64,000 nucleotides of DNA, from assembly GCA_033857955.1 (NCBI GenBank), contig JAWVCW010000019.1, positions 1 through 64,000 on the forward strand, written 5' to 3'. Shown one piece after another: positions 47,013 to 55,543 of this stretch. Both the position numbers and the translations under genes were made by a program. Under the pieces are notes generated by a model. It did no database searches. It had not been told where the DNA came from and saw only the letters and a program-made list of their open reading frames with translations. The number at the start of each line of letters is the position of its first letter. The first letter of the stretch is position 1. This DNA is from Gaiellasilicea sp033857955 (lineage in GTDB: Bacteria; Actinomycetota; Thermoleophilia; Gaiellales; Gaiellaceae).

Positions 47013-47650
47013 GGTCGAGCCGGGATCTGGCAGCACTCCTGCGGCGGCGGGGGATCGGCGACGCGCGCGTGCTGGAGGCGATCGGCCGCGTCCAGCGCGA
47101 GCTGTTCGTCCCCGGCGAGCTGCGGGGACGGGCCTACGACGACCGCGCGCTCCCGATCGGTCACGGGCAGACGATCTCGCAGCCCTTCATGGTCGCTTCG
47201 ATCTGTGCCGCGCTCGACCTCGACGGCGAAGAGCGCGTCCTCGATGTCGGTACAGGCTCGGGCTATCAGGCCGCGGTGCTGGCCGAGCTCGCAGCCGAGG
47301 TGGTCACGATCGAGCGGGTCCCTGCGCTCGCTGAGCGAGCTCGCCGGACGCTCGCGGATGCCGGCTACGAGCGGGTCGAGGTGCGGGTCGGCGACGGCAC
47401 TCTCGGTGTGCCCGAGCGGGCTCCGTTCGACGGGATCGCGGTCGCCGCCGCGGCTCCCGCCGTACCCGAGGCGCTCTACGACCAGCTCGCACCGGCCGGG
47501 CGCGTCGTGGTACCGGTCGGGAGCCGCCGCGACCAGCGCCTCGAGATCGTGACTCGAGGGTCGAGCGGGCGCGAGGAGAGGACGTCGGTCCCGTGCCGGT
47601 TCGTGCCGCTCGTCGGCGAGGCCGGGTTCACCGAGCATCCGGCCTGGTAG
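47009..47650 (+). CDS. pcm: Protein-L-isoaspartate O-methyltransferase
   Basis: A 213-residue SAM-dependent methyltransferase that starts repair of isoaspartyl residues. Motifs: LPIGHGQTISQPFMVASI (family hallmark), VLDVGTGSGYQAAVLAEL (SAM motif I) and VVTIERVPALAERAR. GTG 47009 overlaps the upstream stop. Confidence 0.93.
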   Translation: MRSSRDLAALLRRRGIGDARVLEAIGRVQRELFVPGELRGRAYDDRALPIGHGQTISQPFMVASICAALDLDGEERVLDVGTGSGYQAAVLAELAAEVVTIERVPALAERARRTLADAGYERVEVRVGDGTLGVPERAPFDGIAVAAAAPAVPEALYDQLAPAGRVVVPVGSRRDQRLEIVTRGSSGREERTSVPCRFVPLVGEAGFTEHPAW

Positions 47651-47678
47651 ACCTTCGCTGCTACGCTCGCCCGCGTCG

Positions 47679-48125
47679 ATGCAGCGCTCCTCCGCTTTCG
47701 CTGACCGAGGCACGATCGAGCGCGCACGGCGTGCGCTCGGCCGACGGCACAACTGGCTCCAGCTCGGCAAGTTCTGCGGGGTCGGGGCGAGCGGTTACCT
47801 CGTCAACCTGGCTGTGTACGCCCTCCTCCTGCGCGGCGCCGGTCTGCACTACCTGCTTGCTGCCACCGGTTCGTTCCTGGTTGCGGTGACGAACAACTAC
47901 ACGTGGAATCGCGTCTGGACGTTTCGGGGCCAGCGCGGGCATGTGGCCTACCAGGGTCTGCGCTTCCTCGTCGTCTCGACGATCGCGCTCGCGGCGAACC
48001 TCGTGCTGCTCTACGGCCTCGTCCGCTTCGGCGCCGGCGAGCTGCCCGCCCAGGCGCTCGCGATCGTGCTCGTCACCCCGCTCAACTTCGTGGGGAACAA
48101 GCTCTGGTCGTTCCGAAAGCACTAG
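47679..48125 (+). CDS. GtrA-family membrane protein
   Basis: A 148-residue protein with four hydrophobic helices and the GtrA wording KFCGVGASGYLVNLAVYALL and YTWNRVWTFRG...FVGNKLWSF. GtrA-type proteins are thought to help flip prenyl-linked sugars for cell-envelope glycans. The two downstream glycosyltransferase-like proteins fit such a role. Confidence 0.88.
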   Translation: MQRSSAFADRGTIERARRALGRRHNWLQLGKFCGVGASGYLVNLAVYALLLRGAGLHYLLAATGSFLVAVTNNYTWNRVWTFRGQRGHVAYQGLRFLVVSTIALAANLVLLYGLVRFGAGELPAQALAIVLVTPLNFVGNKLWSFRKH

Positions 48126-48147
48126 CCGACGGCCTGGGCGGCGCCGC

Positions 48148-48175
48148 CTCCCGGCCGGCGGAGCCGGCCTCCGCC
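48148..48175. repeat. GC-rich palindromic repeat, copy 3
   Basis: 28 bp identical to 5535-5562, lying in the 104-bp spacer between the GtrA and membrane glycosyltransferase genes. It is flanked by a direct repeat AGCCGACGGCC (48124 and 48194 regions). Confidence 0.6.
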
Positions 48176-48229
48176 GGCGCCTCGCGGCGCTCCAGCCGAC
48201 GGCCCGTATCTCCCTACTGTTCCACCGGC

Positions 48230-49990
48230 ATGCGCGCCGCGGGCGCCGCGGCAGGACGCCGGCTGGTGGTCGCGTTCCTCGTCGCGCTCGCGCTCGCCGC
48301 GCCTGCGCGAGCGGCGACCGCACCCAGCGAGCCGGTGTACGACGGGGACGGCCGTCTGATCCAGGCGCCGTTCGTGCCGGCTGCCGGGGCTCACCGCCTG
48401 ACCGGGAAGCAGGCCACGGACATCCTGCTCCGCTTCCCGAAGGTCGCAGCGTGGCTCGACCGCTATCCGCCGCACCCGCAGACCGACGCCGAGTACCGGG
48501 CCGCGACCGACGAGTGGATCGTGAAGGCCTGGTCGGGTGACGCCGGTCAGATCGTGCTCGGCAAGGTGAACGACAACTCGGGAGCCGTGGTCGAGGCATG
48601 GACGGGCCCGCAGGTCGCCTGGACGATGGCGCGCGGCGGTGCCGGCGCTTTCGGCGGCAAGACGATCAACGGGATGTGGCTCTGGCTTGCTTTCTGCGCT
48701 CTTTTCGTGATCGGGCTCGCGGACTTGCGCACTCTCCGTTCGCTGCGAAACCTCGACCTGCTCGCGCTGCTCTCGTTTTCGATCTCGCTTCGGCTCTTCA
48801 ACGACGGTGAGATCTTCTGGAGCGCACCGCTCGTCTACCCGCCGCTCGTCTACCTCCTCGGCCGGTGCATCTGGATCGCGGGCCGAGACCGGCCGCCGCG
48901 CGCTCGGCCTCCGGTCTGGCCGGTCTGGCTGCTCGCCGGCGCCGCGGTCTTCCTCGGCGGGTTCCGGGTCGGGTTGAACGTGGAGGCGCAACGAAGCGTG
49001 ATCGACGTCGGCTTCGCAGGGGTCGTCGGCGCGCAGCGGATCGCAAACGGCGAGATGCCCTACGGGCATATGCCGTTGCAGGAGAGTCAGGAGCCGTGTG
49101 GTGTCGCCGACGCGGAGGGCGAGATCCGCGAGCGGATCCAGACGAACGGCCGCTGCGAGGCGTCCAATCCGCGCGGCGACACGTACGGCCCCGTCTCCTA
49201 CCTCGCCTACCTGCCCGGGTATGCGGTCTTCGGCTGGACTGGGAAGTGGGACGAGCTCTGGGCGGCGCACGCGACCTCGCTCCTCTTCGACGCGCTCTGC
49301 ATCCTCGGGCTCGCGCTCGTGGGGCGGCGGTACGGCGGCCCGCACCTTGCGGCCACGCTCGCGTTCGCGTGGGCTGCGAACCCGTTCACGCTCTACGTCT
49401 CCAACTCGAACACGAACGACGCGATCATGCCGGCCTTCCTGATCTGGGGCTTCTGGCTCGCGTCGTCCGCCTGGACGCGTGGGGCGGCCGTGGCGCTCGC
49501 CGGCTGGACGAAGTTCGCCGCCCTGCTGCTCGCGCCGCTCTGGCTGTCGTATCCGAACGGGTTGCGGGTCCCGGCGAAGCGGTTCGCGCTCGGCTTCGTG
49601 GGAGCTACGGTCGCCGCCTTCCTGATCCTCCTGCTCGAACCCAACCCGGTGCACGCGGCGCGCGTCTTCGTCGAGCGCACCGTCGGCTTCCAGCTCGATC
49701 GCGAGTCGCCGTTCTCGCTCTGGGGCTGGGGGCAGTACCACGCGGCCGGTGTCCCCGACCTTCATGTCGTCCAGCAGGTGCTGGAGGTGCTCCTGGTCGC
49801 GGGCGCGGTGCTGGTCGCGTTCGTGCCGCGCCGGAAGTCGATCCTGCAACTCGCCGCGCTCACCGCCGCGGTGCTGATCGGATTCGAGCTCGTGCTGACG
49901 CACTGGTTCTATCTCTACATCCCGTGGTTCTTTCCCTTCGTCGCCTTCGCCGTCCTCTATCGACGTGATCGCGCCGCGACGGTTCACTGA
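48230..49990 (+). CDS. Polytopic membrane protein, probable GT-C-type glycosyltransferase
   Basis: A 586-residue protein with a signal-like first helix (RRLVVAFLVALALAAPARAA), a soluble stretch of about 120 residues and then about nine membrane helices. PAFLIWGFWLASSAW and AVALAGWTKFAALLLAPLWL resemble prenyl-phosphate-sugar-dependent GT-C enzymes. An extracytoplasmic loop contains cysteines (SQEPCGVAD, TNGRCEAS). ATG 48230 gives the signal helix at the N-terminus. The acceptor is unknown. Confidence 0.7.
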   Translation: MRAAGAAAGRRLVVAFLVALALAAPARAATAPSEPVYDGDGRLIQAPFVPAAGAHRLTGKQATDILLRFPKVAAWLDRYPPHPQTDAEYRAATDEWIVKAWSGDAGQIVLGKVNDNSGAVVEAWTGPQVAWTMARGGAGAFGGKTINGMWLWLAFCALFVIGLADLRTLRSLRNLDLLALLSFSISLRLFNDGEIFWSAPLVYPPLVYLLGRCIWIAGRDRPPRARPPVWPVWLLAGAAVFLGGFRVGLNVEAQRSVIDVGFAGVVGAQRIANGEMPYGHMPLQESQEPCGVADAEGEIRERIQTNGRCEASNPRGDTYGPVSYLAYLPGYAVFGWTGKWDELWAAHATSLLFDALCILGLALVGRRYGGPHLAATLAFAWAANPFTLYVSNSNTNDAIMPAFLIWGFWLASSAWTRGAAVALAGWTKFAALLLAPLWLSYPNGLRVPAKRFALGFVGATVAAFLILLLEPNPVHAARVFVERTVGFQLDRESPFSLWGWGQYHAAGVPDLHVVQQVLEVLLVAGAVLVAFVPRRKSILQLAALTAAVLIGFELVLTHWFYLYIPWFFPFVAFAVLYRRDRAATVH

Positions 49991-51161
49991 GCTCGCGGCG
50001 CTCGCCGCGGCGGCGCTCTTCCTCGCGTCGTGGGGTGTGCTGCACACAGCGTGGTACGACGACGGCGAGATCGTCGACATCCCGGTCTACGAGAAGTACG
50101 GCAATGCGATCGAGGACGGGGCGGTGCCGTACCGCGACATCCGCCCCGAGTACCCGCCCGGGGCGCTGCCCGTGTTTGCGCTGCCGGCGCTCGTGAGCGA
50201 CGACGAGGAAGGCTTTCGGAACGCCTTCGAGTGGCTGATGGCCGGCTGCGGGGTGGCGATGGTGCTGCTCACCGGGGTGGCACTCTCGGGATTGAGGGCC
50301 ACGCGGCCCCGCACCGTGGCGACGCTCGCCCTCGCCGCCTGCTTCCCGCTTCTGCTCGGGTCGGTCGTGCTCACCCGCTTCGATCTCTGGCCGGCGGCAC
50401 TCGTCGCCGGCGCACTCGCTGCCCTCGTCCACGGACGCGGCCGCGTCGGCTTCGGAGTGCTCGGGGCGGCGGTCGCCGTGAAGCTCTATCCGGCCGTCCT
50501 CGTTCCCCTCGCGGTGGCCTACGTCTGGCGCCGGCAGGGCCGGCGCGAGGCGCTCATCTGCGTCGGGGTGCTCGCGGCTGTGGTGGCGCTCGTCTTCCTC
50601 CCGTTCCTCGTGCTCGCGCCGGGCGGTGTCGCGCACAGCATCGGCCGCCAGCTCTCGCGGCCGCTCCAGATCGAGAGTCTCGGCTCGGCGCTCTACCTCG
50701 CTGCACACCATCTGCTCGGAGTCGATGTCGTCATGCGCTCGGGGGCCGGCTCGCAGAACCTGTCTGCGACCGGAACCGGAGTCACCGCGGTGCTGCTCGG
50801 CGTGCTTCAGACAGGCGTGCTCGTCTGGATCTGGCTGCGGCGGCCCGAGACGGCCGAGGAGCTCGTCCGCTGGAGCGCGGCGGCTCTCATCGCCTTCGTC
50901 TCGCTTGGGAAGGTGCTCTCGCCGCAGTTCCTGATCTGGCTCGTACCCGTCGTGCCGCTCGTCGCGGGCCTACGCGGTCTCCGGGCGTCGATGCTGTTCG
51001 CCGGAGCGCTCGTCCTGACGCAACTCTGGTTCCCGTCGCGCTACTGGGATCTCGTCCGCGAGCTCGATCCGGTGCCGTCGCTGCTCGTCCTCGCGCGCGA
51101 CCTCGTGCTCGTGGGACTGCTCGTCGTGTTGCTGAGAACCTCCAACGCAATGAAGCGCTGA
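49965..51161 (+). CDS. DUF2029/GT87-like membrane glycosyltransferase
   Basis: A 398-residue polytopic protein with about ten helices. The early loop DIPVYEKYGNAIEDGAVPYR and RDIRPEYPPGALPVFALPAL is typical of GT87 (DUF2029) mannosyltransferases; VVLTRFDLWPAALVAG and AVAVKLYPAVLVPLAV are further family blocks. GTG 49965 overlaps the preceding gene by 26 bp. Both likely add sugars to lipid-linked envelope glycans (inference). Confidence 0.8.
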   Translation: MIAPRRFTELAALAAAALFLASWGVLHTAWYDDGEIVDIPVYEKYGNAIEDGAVPYRDIRPEYPPGALPVFALPALVSDDEEGFRNAFEWLMAGCGVAMVLLTGVALSGLRATRPRTVATLALAACFPLLLGSVVLTRFDLWPAALVAGALAALVHGRGRVGFGVLGAAVAVKLYPAVLVPLAVAYVWRRQGRREALICVGVLAAVVALVFLPFLVLAPGGVAHSIGRQLSRPLQIESLGSALYLAAHHLLGVDVVMRSGAGSQNLSATGTGVTAVLLGVLQTGVLVWIWLRRPETAEELVRWSAAALIAFVSLGKVLSPQFLIWLVPVVPLVAGLRGLRASMLFAGALVLTQLWFPSRYWDLVRELDPVPSLLVLARDLVLVGLLVVLLRTSNAMKR

Positions 51162-51195
51162 GTCGCCGGGGCACGCCGGGCGGGGCGATGCCGTG

Positions 51196-51288
51196 TCCTC
51201 AGTCGCGTCGATATGCCCGCATATCGACGCTCCCTGCGTCCTTGCTTCGCACAACCCAGCACACCCCGGCGACGAGGCCTCATCACGT
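51196..51288. repeat. Dispersed structured element, copy A
   Basis: TCCTCAGTCGCG, an 8-bp variable stem (TCGATATG/CATATCGA, loop CCCG), then CGCTCCCTGCGTCCTTGC and a less conserved tail ending CATCACGT. Copies B (60844-60935) and C (reverse strand, about 55424-55501) share the flanks but not the stem sequence. It fills the spacer between two convergent genes. Confidence 0.75.
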
Positions 51289-51296
51289 TAGAGGCC

Positions 51297-52076
51297 CTAG
51301 GGATACGCGACGCGAACCGGCTCGATCGCCGTAGCCCGTCCCGACTCGTCGCAGTCGATCAGCGCTCCTTCGATCTTGACGCCGCCCTCGGCAGTCTCGA
51401 AGCGCACCGGCATGCCCGTGCGCATCCGGTAGATGGCCTGATCGGCCTTGACGCCGATCACCGAGTCGTGCGGCCCCGTCATGCCGGCGTCGGTCATCGC
51501 CGCCGTGCCGCCGGGCTGAACGCGTGCGTCGGAGGTCTGTACATGGGTGTGCGTGCCGACGACGGCGGTGACCCGGCCGTCCAGCCAGCGCGCCAGCGCG
51601 ACCTTCTCGCTCGTCGCCTCGGCATGGAGGTCGACGAAGATCACCGGTGCCTGTGCCCGCGCCTCCTCGACGAGCTCGTCGATCACCTCGAACATCGCGA
51701 CTGCCGGCGAGAGGAAGAGCGAGCCCATCACGTTGATCACCGCCACCGGCGTGCCGTCCTCGGCAGCGGCGACCGTCAGCCCGCGGCCGGGTGCGAACTT
51801 CGAGAAGTTTGCGGGCCGGATCACCCGCTCCGAGCTCTCGAGGTAGGCGTTGATCTCGGAGCGCCTCCAGGTGTGGTTGCCGAGCGTGATCACGTCGGCA
51901 CCTGCGGCGAGGACGCGGGCGGCGAGCTTGGGCGTGATCCCGACTCCGTCCGCGAGGTTCTCGCCGTTGACGATGCAGAACGAGGCCCCGAGCTCCTGCC
52001 GCAGCGCAGGAAGTCGCTCCTCGACGGCCCGCCGGCCGGGCGCGCCCACCACGTCGCCGATGAAAAGAATCTTCAG
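51297..52076 (-). CDS. YmdB-type metallophosphoesterase with CTG start
   Basis: A 259-residue protein of the YmdB family (dinuclear-metal phosphodiesterase, reported to act on 2',3'-cyclic nucleotides). Motifs: FIGDVVGAPGRRAVEERLP, IVNGENLADGVGITP, LGNHTW and GTHTHVQT. The family start MKILFIGD requires initiation at CTG 52076, whose last bases overlap the upstream TGA (CTGA), parallel to the ATGA/GTGA couplings elsewhere. No ATG, GTG or TTG lies near. Confidence 0.88.
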   Translation of the reverse strand: MKILFIGDVVGAPGRRAVEERLPALRQELGASFCIVNGENLADGVGITPKLAARVLAAGADVITLGNHTWRRSEINAYLESSERVIRPANFSKFAPGRGLTVAAAEDGTPVAVINVMGSLFLSPAVAMFEVIDELVEEARAQAPVIFVDLHAEATSEKVALARWLDGRVTAVVGTHTHVQTSDARVQPGGTAAMTDAGMTGPHDSVIGVKADQAIYRMRTGMPVRFETAEGGVKIEGALIDCDESGRATAIEPVRVAYP

Positions 52077-52942
52077 CGAACTGACAGAACGGCCGCAGGA
52101 TGCACCGATAGCGACACGTTGTTGCCCGCATCCTGCGTGTAGCGGGCGAGTGCCTGGCGCTCGACGGCGGTCAAGTCGACGACGACGCCCATCTTGGAGC
52201 GGGCCTTCGTGACCGCGGAGCCGACCGTCAGCGCCGGGTCGGCGCGCAGGTGCGTGAGCGAGACGACGACAGAAGGCGCGGCATGCGGCCGGACATCGAT
52301 CCGGGCGCCATACGTCCGGTTCGAGAGCACGAAGTCGGTGATGCCGACGACCGTCCCGTCCACCGGCGCGTAGACGTCGGTGCCGGGCGCCGCGCCGACG
52401 GCGAGCGCGGATGTGCCGGGACCGCGGTCCCCTTGCAGCTGGTACCAGACGAGCCGGTTCTGCTTCGCCCCTGCGAGGCGGTGCCAGATGCGTGCGAACA
52501 GGCCGGCGTTGCCCTGCCGTCCGACTGGGTCGAGCGCCAGCGAGCCGTTGCCGGCCTGGTGGTAGCCGATTGCCGTCACGGCCGTCTGGGCTACCGGCAG
52601 CTGCACCTGCACCGTGCCGACGGTTGCCACGATCTGGGGCAGCGGCTGTCCGCCCGGCAGCACGTTCGCCTCCGCGAGCGGCCTGGTCGCGACCGGATTT
52701 GCGCTCCAGGTGCCGAACGCGGTCAGCAGCAGGGTCAGCAGGAGGACCGCCGAAAGAAGAATCGTCACGACAAGACGAGTGGCATGACGCTCCGGTCTTC
52801 GCCGGCGCGCTCGCATGCGCTGGAGCTCTCTGGGCGCACGCGGCCGCACCGTCTGGCGGTTTCGGGCCGAAGCCATGGGCGGCACCATAGCCGACCCTTC
52901 CCAATCGATCCACTCGGCACGCTCGTCGCCGGCGACTGTCAT
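52073..52942 (-). CDS. Membrane-anchored M23-like (LytM fold) protein
   Basis: A 289-residue protein from ATG 52942 (starts at 52888 or 52876 are possible). It has a basic cytoplasmic segment, one helix (LVVTILLSAVLLLTLLLTAF) and an extracytoplasmic domain with LytM-like APGTDVYAPVDGTVVGI and VVSLTHLRADPALTVGS. The zinc-binding histidines of active M23 enzymes are only partly present, so it may regulate cell-wall hydrolysis rather than cut. The 251 bp upstream (52943-53193) hold no convincing gene. Confidence 0.7.
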   Translation of the reverse strand: MTVAGDERAEWIDWEGSAMVPPMASARNRQTVRPRAPRELQRMRARRRRPERHATRLVVTILLSAVLLLTLLLTAFGTWSANPVATRPLAEANVLPGGQPLPQIVATVGTVQVQLPVAQTAVTAIGYHQAGNGSLALDPVGRQGNAGLFARIWHRLAGAKQNRLVWYQLQGDRGPGTSALAVGAAPGTDVYAPVDGTVVGITDFVLSNRTYGARIDVRPHAAPSVVVSLTHLRADPALTVGSAVTKARSKMGVVVDLTAVERQALARYTQDAGNNVSLSVHPAAVLSVR

Positions 52943-53193
52943 TGGCGTTCCACCATACGGTCGAGCCTGGACGGAACGACGGAATGCCCCCTTGGGGTGA
53001 TGGACTCGCGGCCGGTGACGACGAAGCTGTGCGCGACTGGTTCCTGCGGCCGAAAGGCGGAACGAGAATGACTGCGGCTCAACTGAAGCGGAAGCTTCGC
53101 AACTCCCCGTTTGCGTCCGTGCAGACGCGGCTCTTGCTCCCGAACGCGTAGCGCCCGGTAGAACCGCGGCGGCGAACCCCCCACGCCGCCGCG

Positions 53194-53199
53194 TAGATT
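53194..53199 (+). promoter_or_regulatory. -10 box TAGATT, leaderless hemB
   Basis: TAGATT, then GTGGGG and the ATG of hemB at 53206. No Shine-Dalgarno sequence lies at normal spacing. Confidence 0.5.
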
Positions 53200-53205
53200 G
53201 TGGGG

Positions 53206-54153
53206 ATGAGCGCATTCCCCGCCACGCGCCTGCGCCGGTTGCGGCGCACCGATGCACTGCGTTCGCTGGTGCGCGAGACGCGGCTCGACCTCGACGACTT
53301 CGTGATGCCCTACTTCGCGGGGCCCTCGACGGTCCTGAACGAGGAGCTGCCCGGGATGAGCCGGTACTCGGTCCAGGATCTGGTCGCCGAGGCGGGCGAG
53401 CTCGTCGGCCTGGGCGGCAAGGCCGTTCTCCTCTTCGGCGTCCCCGACGAGAAGGACGACGAAGGCTCCGGCGCCTGGGACGTCGACGGGATCGTGCAGC
53501 GTGCGCTGCGGGCGCTCCGCTCGGAGTATCCGGAGCTCGTGCTCGTCACCGACGTCTGCCTGTGCGAGTACACCGCGCATGGCCACTGCGGCGTGATCCG
53601 GGACGGCGAGGTCGCGAACGACGAGACACTCGAGCTGCTCGCGCGCACGGCGGTCAGCCACGTGGAGGCCGGCGCGGACGCGGTCGCGCCGAGCGACATG
53701 ATGGACGGACGTGTCGGCGCCATCCGCGAGGTGCTCCCCGAGACGCCGATCGTGGCCTACGCCGCGAAGTACGCCTCCGCCTTCTATGGCCCCTTCCGCG
53801 ACGTCGCCGAGTCGGCGCCGTCCTTCGGCGACCGCCGCGGCTACCAGATGGATCCCGCGAACGTGCGCGAGGCGCTGCGCGAGTGCGAGCTCGACCTCGC
53901 CGAGGGTGCCGATGTGCTGATGGTGAAGCCGGCACTGCCGTACCTCGACGTGATCCGCGCCGTCCGTGAGCGCTTCGACTGCCCGGTCGCGGCGTACAAC
54001 GTCTCGGGCGAGTACGCGATGGTCAAGGCGGCGGGCGCGTCCGGTCACCTCGACGAGCGTCCGGCGGCACTCGAGTCGCTGACCGCGATCAAGCGCGCCG
54101 GCGCGGACCTCGTCTTCTCCTACTGGACGAAGGAGCTCGCGACGTGGCTTTGA
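53206..54153 (+). CDS. hemB: Delta-aminolevulinic acid dehydratase (porphobilinogen synthase)
   Basis: A 315-residue haem pathway enzyme joining two 5-aminolevulinates. The zinc-type metal site DVCLCEYTAHGHCG is present, as are the Schiff-base lysines in YAAKYASAFYGPF and MVKPALPYLD. It overlaps hemL by 10 bp. ATG 53206 is chosen over GTG 53200 for the TAGATT-N6 spacing. Confidence 0.96.
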   Translation: MSAFPATRLRRLRRTDALRSLVRETRLDLDDFVMPYFAGPSTVLNEELPGMSRYSVQDLVAEAGELVGLGGKAVLLFGVPDEKDDEGSGAWDVDGIVQRALRALRSEYPELVLVTDVCLCEYTAHGHCGVIRDGEVANDETLELLARTAVSHVEAGADAVAPSDMMDGRVGAIREVLPETPIVAYAAKYASAFYGPFRDVAESAPSFGDRRGYQMDPANVREALRECELDLAEGADVLMVKPALPYLDVIRAVRERFDCPVAAYNVSGEYAMVKAAGASGHLDERPAALESLTAIKRAGADLVFSYWTKELATWL

Positions 54154-55403
54154 GACAGCGCTCGGATCTCGCGCGTCGCGCCGAGAGGCTGATCCCCGGC
54201 GGCGTCAACTCGCCGGTCCGGGCGATGCGGTCGGTCGGTCTCGACGAGCCGATCTTCATGCGCAGCGGCAGCGGCTCGGCGATCGAGGACGTCGAGGGAA
54301 ACCGCTACGTCGACTGGGTGATGAGCTGGGGGCCGCTCGTCTTCGGTCACGCCGACGAGGAGACGCTCGCCGCGATCGTCGAGGCCGCGCAGCGCGGGAC
54401 GACCTTCGGCGCGCCGACCGAGGCCGAGGTGGAGCTGGCGGCGGAGATCGCCGATGCGGTGCCGTCGGTCGAGAAGGTACGGCTCGTCTCCTCCGGGACC
54501 GAGGCGGCGATGAGCGCGGTCCGGCTCGCGCGCGGCTTCACCAGACGCGACCGGATCATCAAGTTCGCCGGCTGCTACCACGGCCACTCGGACGGGCTGC
54601 TGGCGAGTGCCGGCTCGGGCCTCGCCACGCTCGGGATTCCGTCCAGTCCCGGCGTCCCGACGGGCACGACGGGCGACACCGTCGTGACGACCTACAACGA
54701 CCTCGACGCGACGGCGGCTGCGGTCGAGCGCTACGGCGAGGGCCTCGCGGCGATCATCGTCGAGCCGGTGGCGGGGAACATGGGGGTCGTACCGCCCGCG
54801 CCGGGCTTCCTCGAGGCCCTGCGCTCTCTCTCTGACGCCTCGGGCGCCCTGCTGATCTTCGACGAGGTGATCACGGGCTTCCGCGTCGCGCGCGGCGGCG
54901 CGCAGGAGCGCTTCGGCGTTGTTCCCGACCTGACCATTCTCGGGAAGATCGTCGGCGGCGGCCTTCCCGCGGCGGCGTTCGGCGGCCGGGCGGACGTGAT
55001 GGAGCGGCTCGCGCCCGCGGGCGACGTCTACCAGGCGGGGACGCTCTCCGGGAATCCGCTGGCGACCGCAGCCGGGATCTCGGTGCTGCGCCGGCTGCGG
55101 GAGCCCTTCGTCTACGAGGAGCTGGAGCGGAAGGGCGCGCGGCTCGAGGCCGGGCTCGCCCCGTTCGGCCGCGTGCAGCGGGTCGGAGCGATGGCGACGC
55201 TGTTCCTCGCAGACCAGGAGATCAAGAACTTCGAGGATGCGAAGACGAGCGACACCGAGCGCTACGGCGCCCTGTTTCGCCACCTGCTCGAGCACGGAAT
55301 CTACGTGGCGCCGTCGCAGTTCGAGTGCCTGTTCGTCTCGCTCGCGCACTCCGACGAGGACATCGATCGCACCGTCGAGGCCGTTGGCGACTTCTTCCGG
55401 TAG
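54144..55403 (+). CDS. hemL: Glutamate-1-semialdehyde 2,1-aminomutase
   Basis: A 419-residue PLP enzyme producing 5-aminolevulinate, the substrate of HemB. Motifs: LIPGGVNSPVRAM, FAGCYHGHSDGLLASAGSG, FDEVITGFRVARGG and the PLP lysine in ILGKIVGGGLPAAAFGG. GTG 54144 lies within hemB's end, so the two are co-translated. Confidence 0.96.
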   Translation: MALRQRSDLARRAERLIPGGVNSPVRAMRSVGLDEPIFMRSGSGSAIEDVEGNRYVDWVMSWGPLVFGHADEETLAAIVEAAQRGTTFGAPTEAEVELAAEIADAVPSVEKVRLVSSGTEAAMSAVRLARGFTRRDRIIKFAGCYHGHSDGLLASAGSGLATLGIPSSPGVPTGTTGDTVVTTYNDLDATAAAVERYGEGLAAIIVEPVAGNMGVVPPAPGFLEALRSLSDASGALLIFDEVITGFRVARGGAQERFGVVPDLTILGKIVGGGLPAAAFGGRADVMERLAPAGDVYQAGTLSGNPLATAAGISVLRRLREPFVYEELERKGARLEAGLAPFGRVQRVGAMATLFLADQEIKNFEDAKTSDTERYGALFRHLLEHGIYVAPSQFECLFVSLAHSDEDIDRTVEAVGDFFR

Positions 55404-55423
55404 TTGCGCCGGTCGAGGCAGTG

Positions 55424-55530
55424 GCCTCCTGACGAGCGAAAGGCAAGCCAGGCAAGGACGCAGGGAGCGCCCATACCGGTCGGTATGGGCGCGACTGAGG
55501 AAGCCGCATGGCGCGGCTTTGCTGCCGTCA
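55424..55530 (+). repeat. Dispersed structured element, copy C
   Basis: GCAAGGACGCAGGGAGCG (55452-55469), an 8-bp stem CCCATACC/GGTATGGG with loop GGTC, then CGCGACTGAGGA. A second hairpin AAGCCGC-ATGGC-GCGGCTT (55501-55519) follows. It is the reverse complement of copies A and B. It lies between hemL and the unknown gene at 55544 and could be read as part of that mRNA's leader. Confidence 0.75.
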
Positions 55531-55543
55531 GGGGCTCGCTGAC

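Noticed and set aside
52942..53151. 69-codon plus-strand frame upstream of hemB
   Set aside because: No recognisable domain, no convincing ribosome-binding site or -10 spacing, and it overlaps the likely upstream region of the M23-like gene.
55429..55447. CTGACGAG next to CGAAA, resembling the hammerhead ribozyme core; a similar CTGACGAGCGAA at 38553
   Set aside because: No stem II separates the two core parts and no matching cleavage triplet with stems I and III was found.
55439..55501. Resemblance of GGCAAGCC...GGACGCA in element C to the c-di-GMP-I riboswitch
   Set aside because: The GAAA tetraloop receptor layout and the following P3 arrangement do not fit, and the element occurs in both orientations and between convergent genes.
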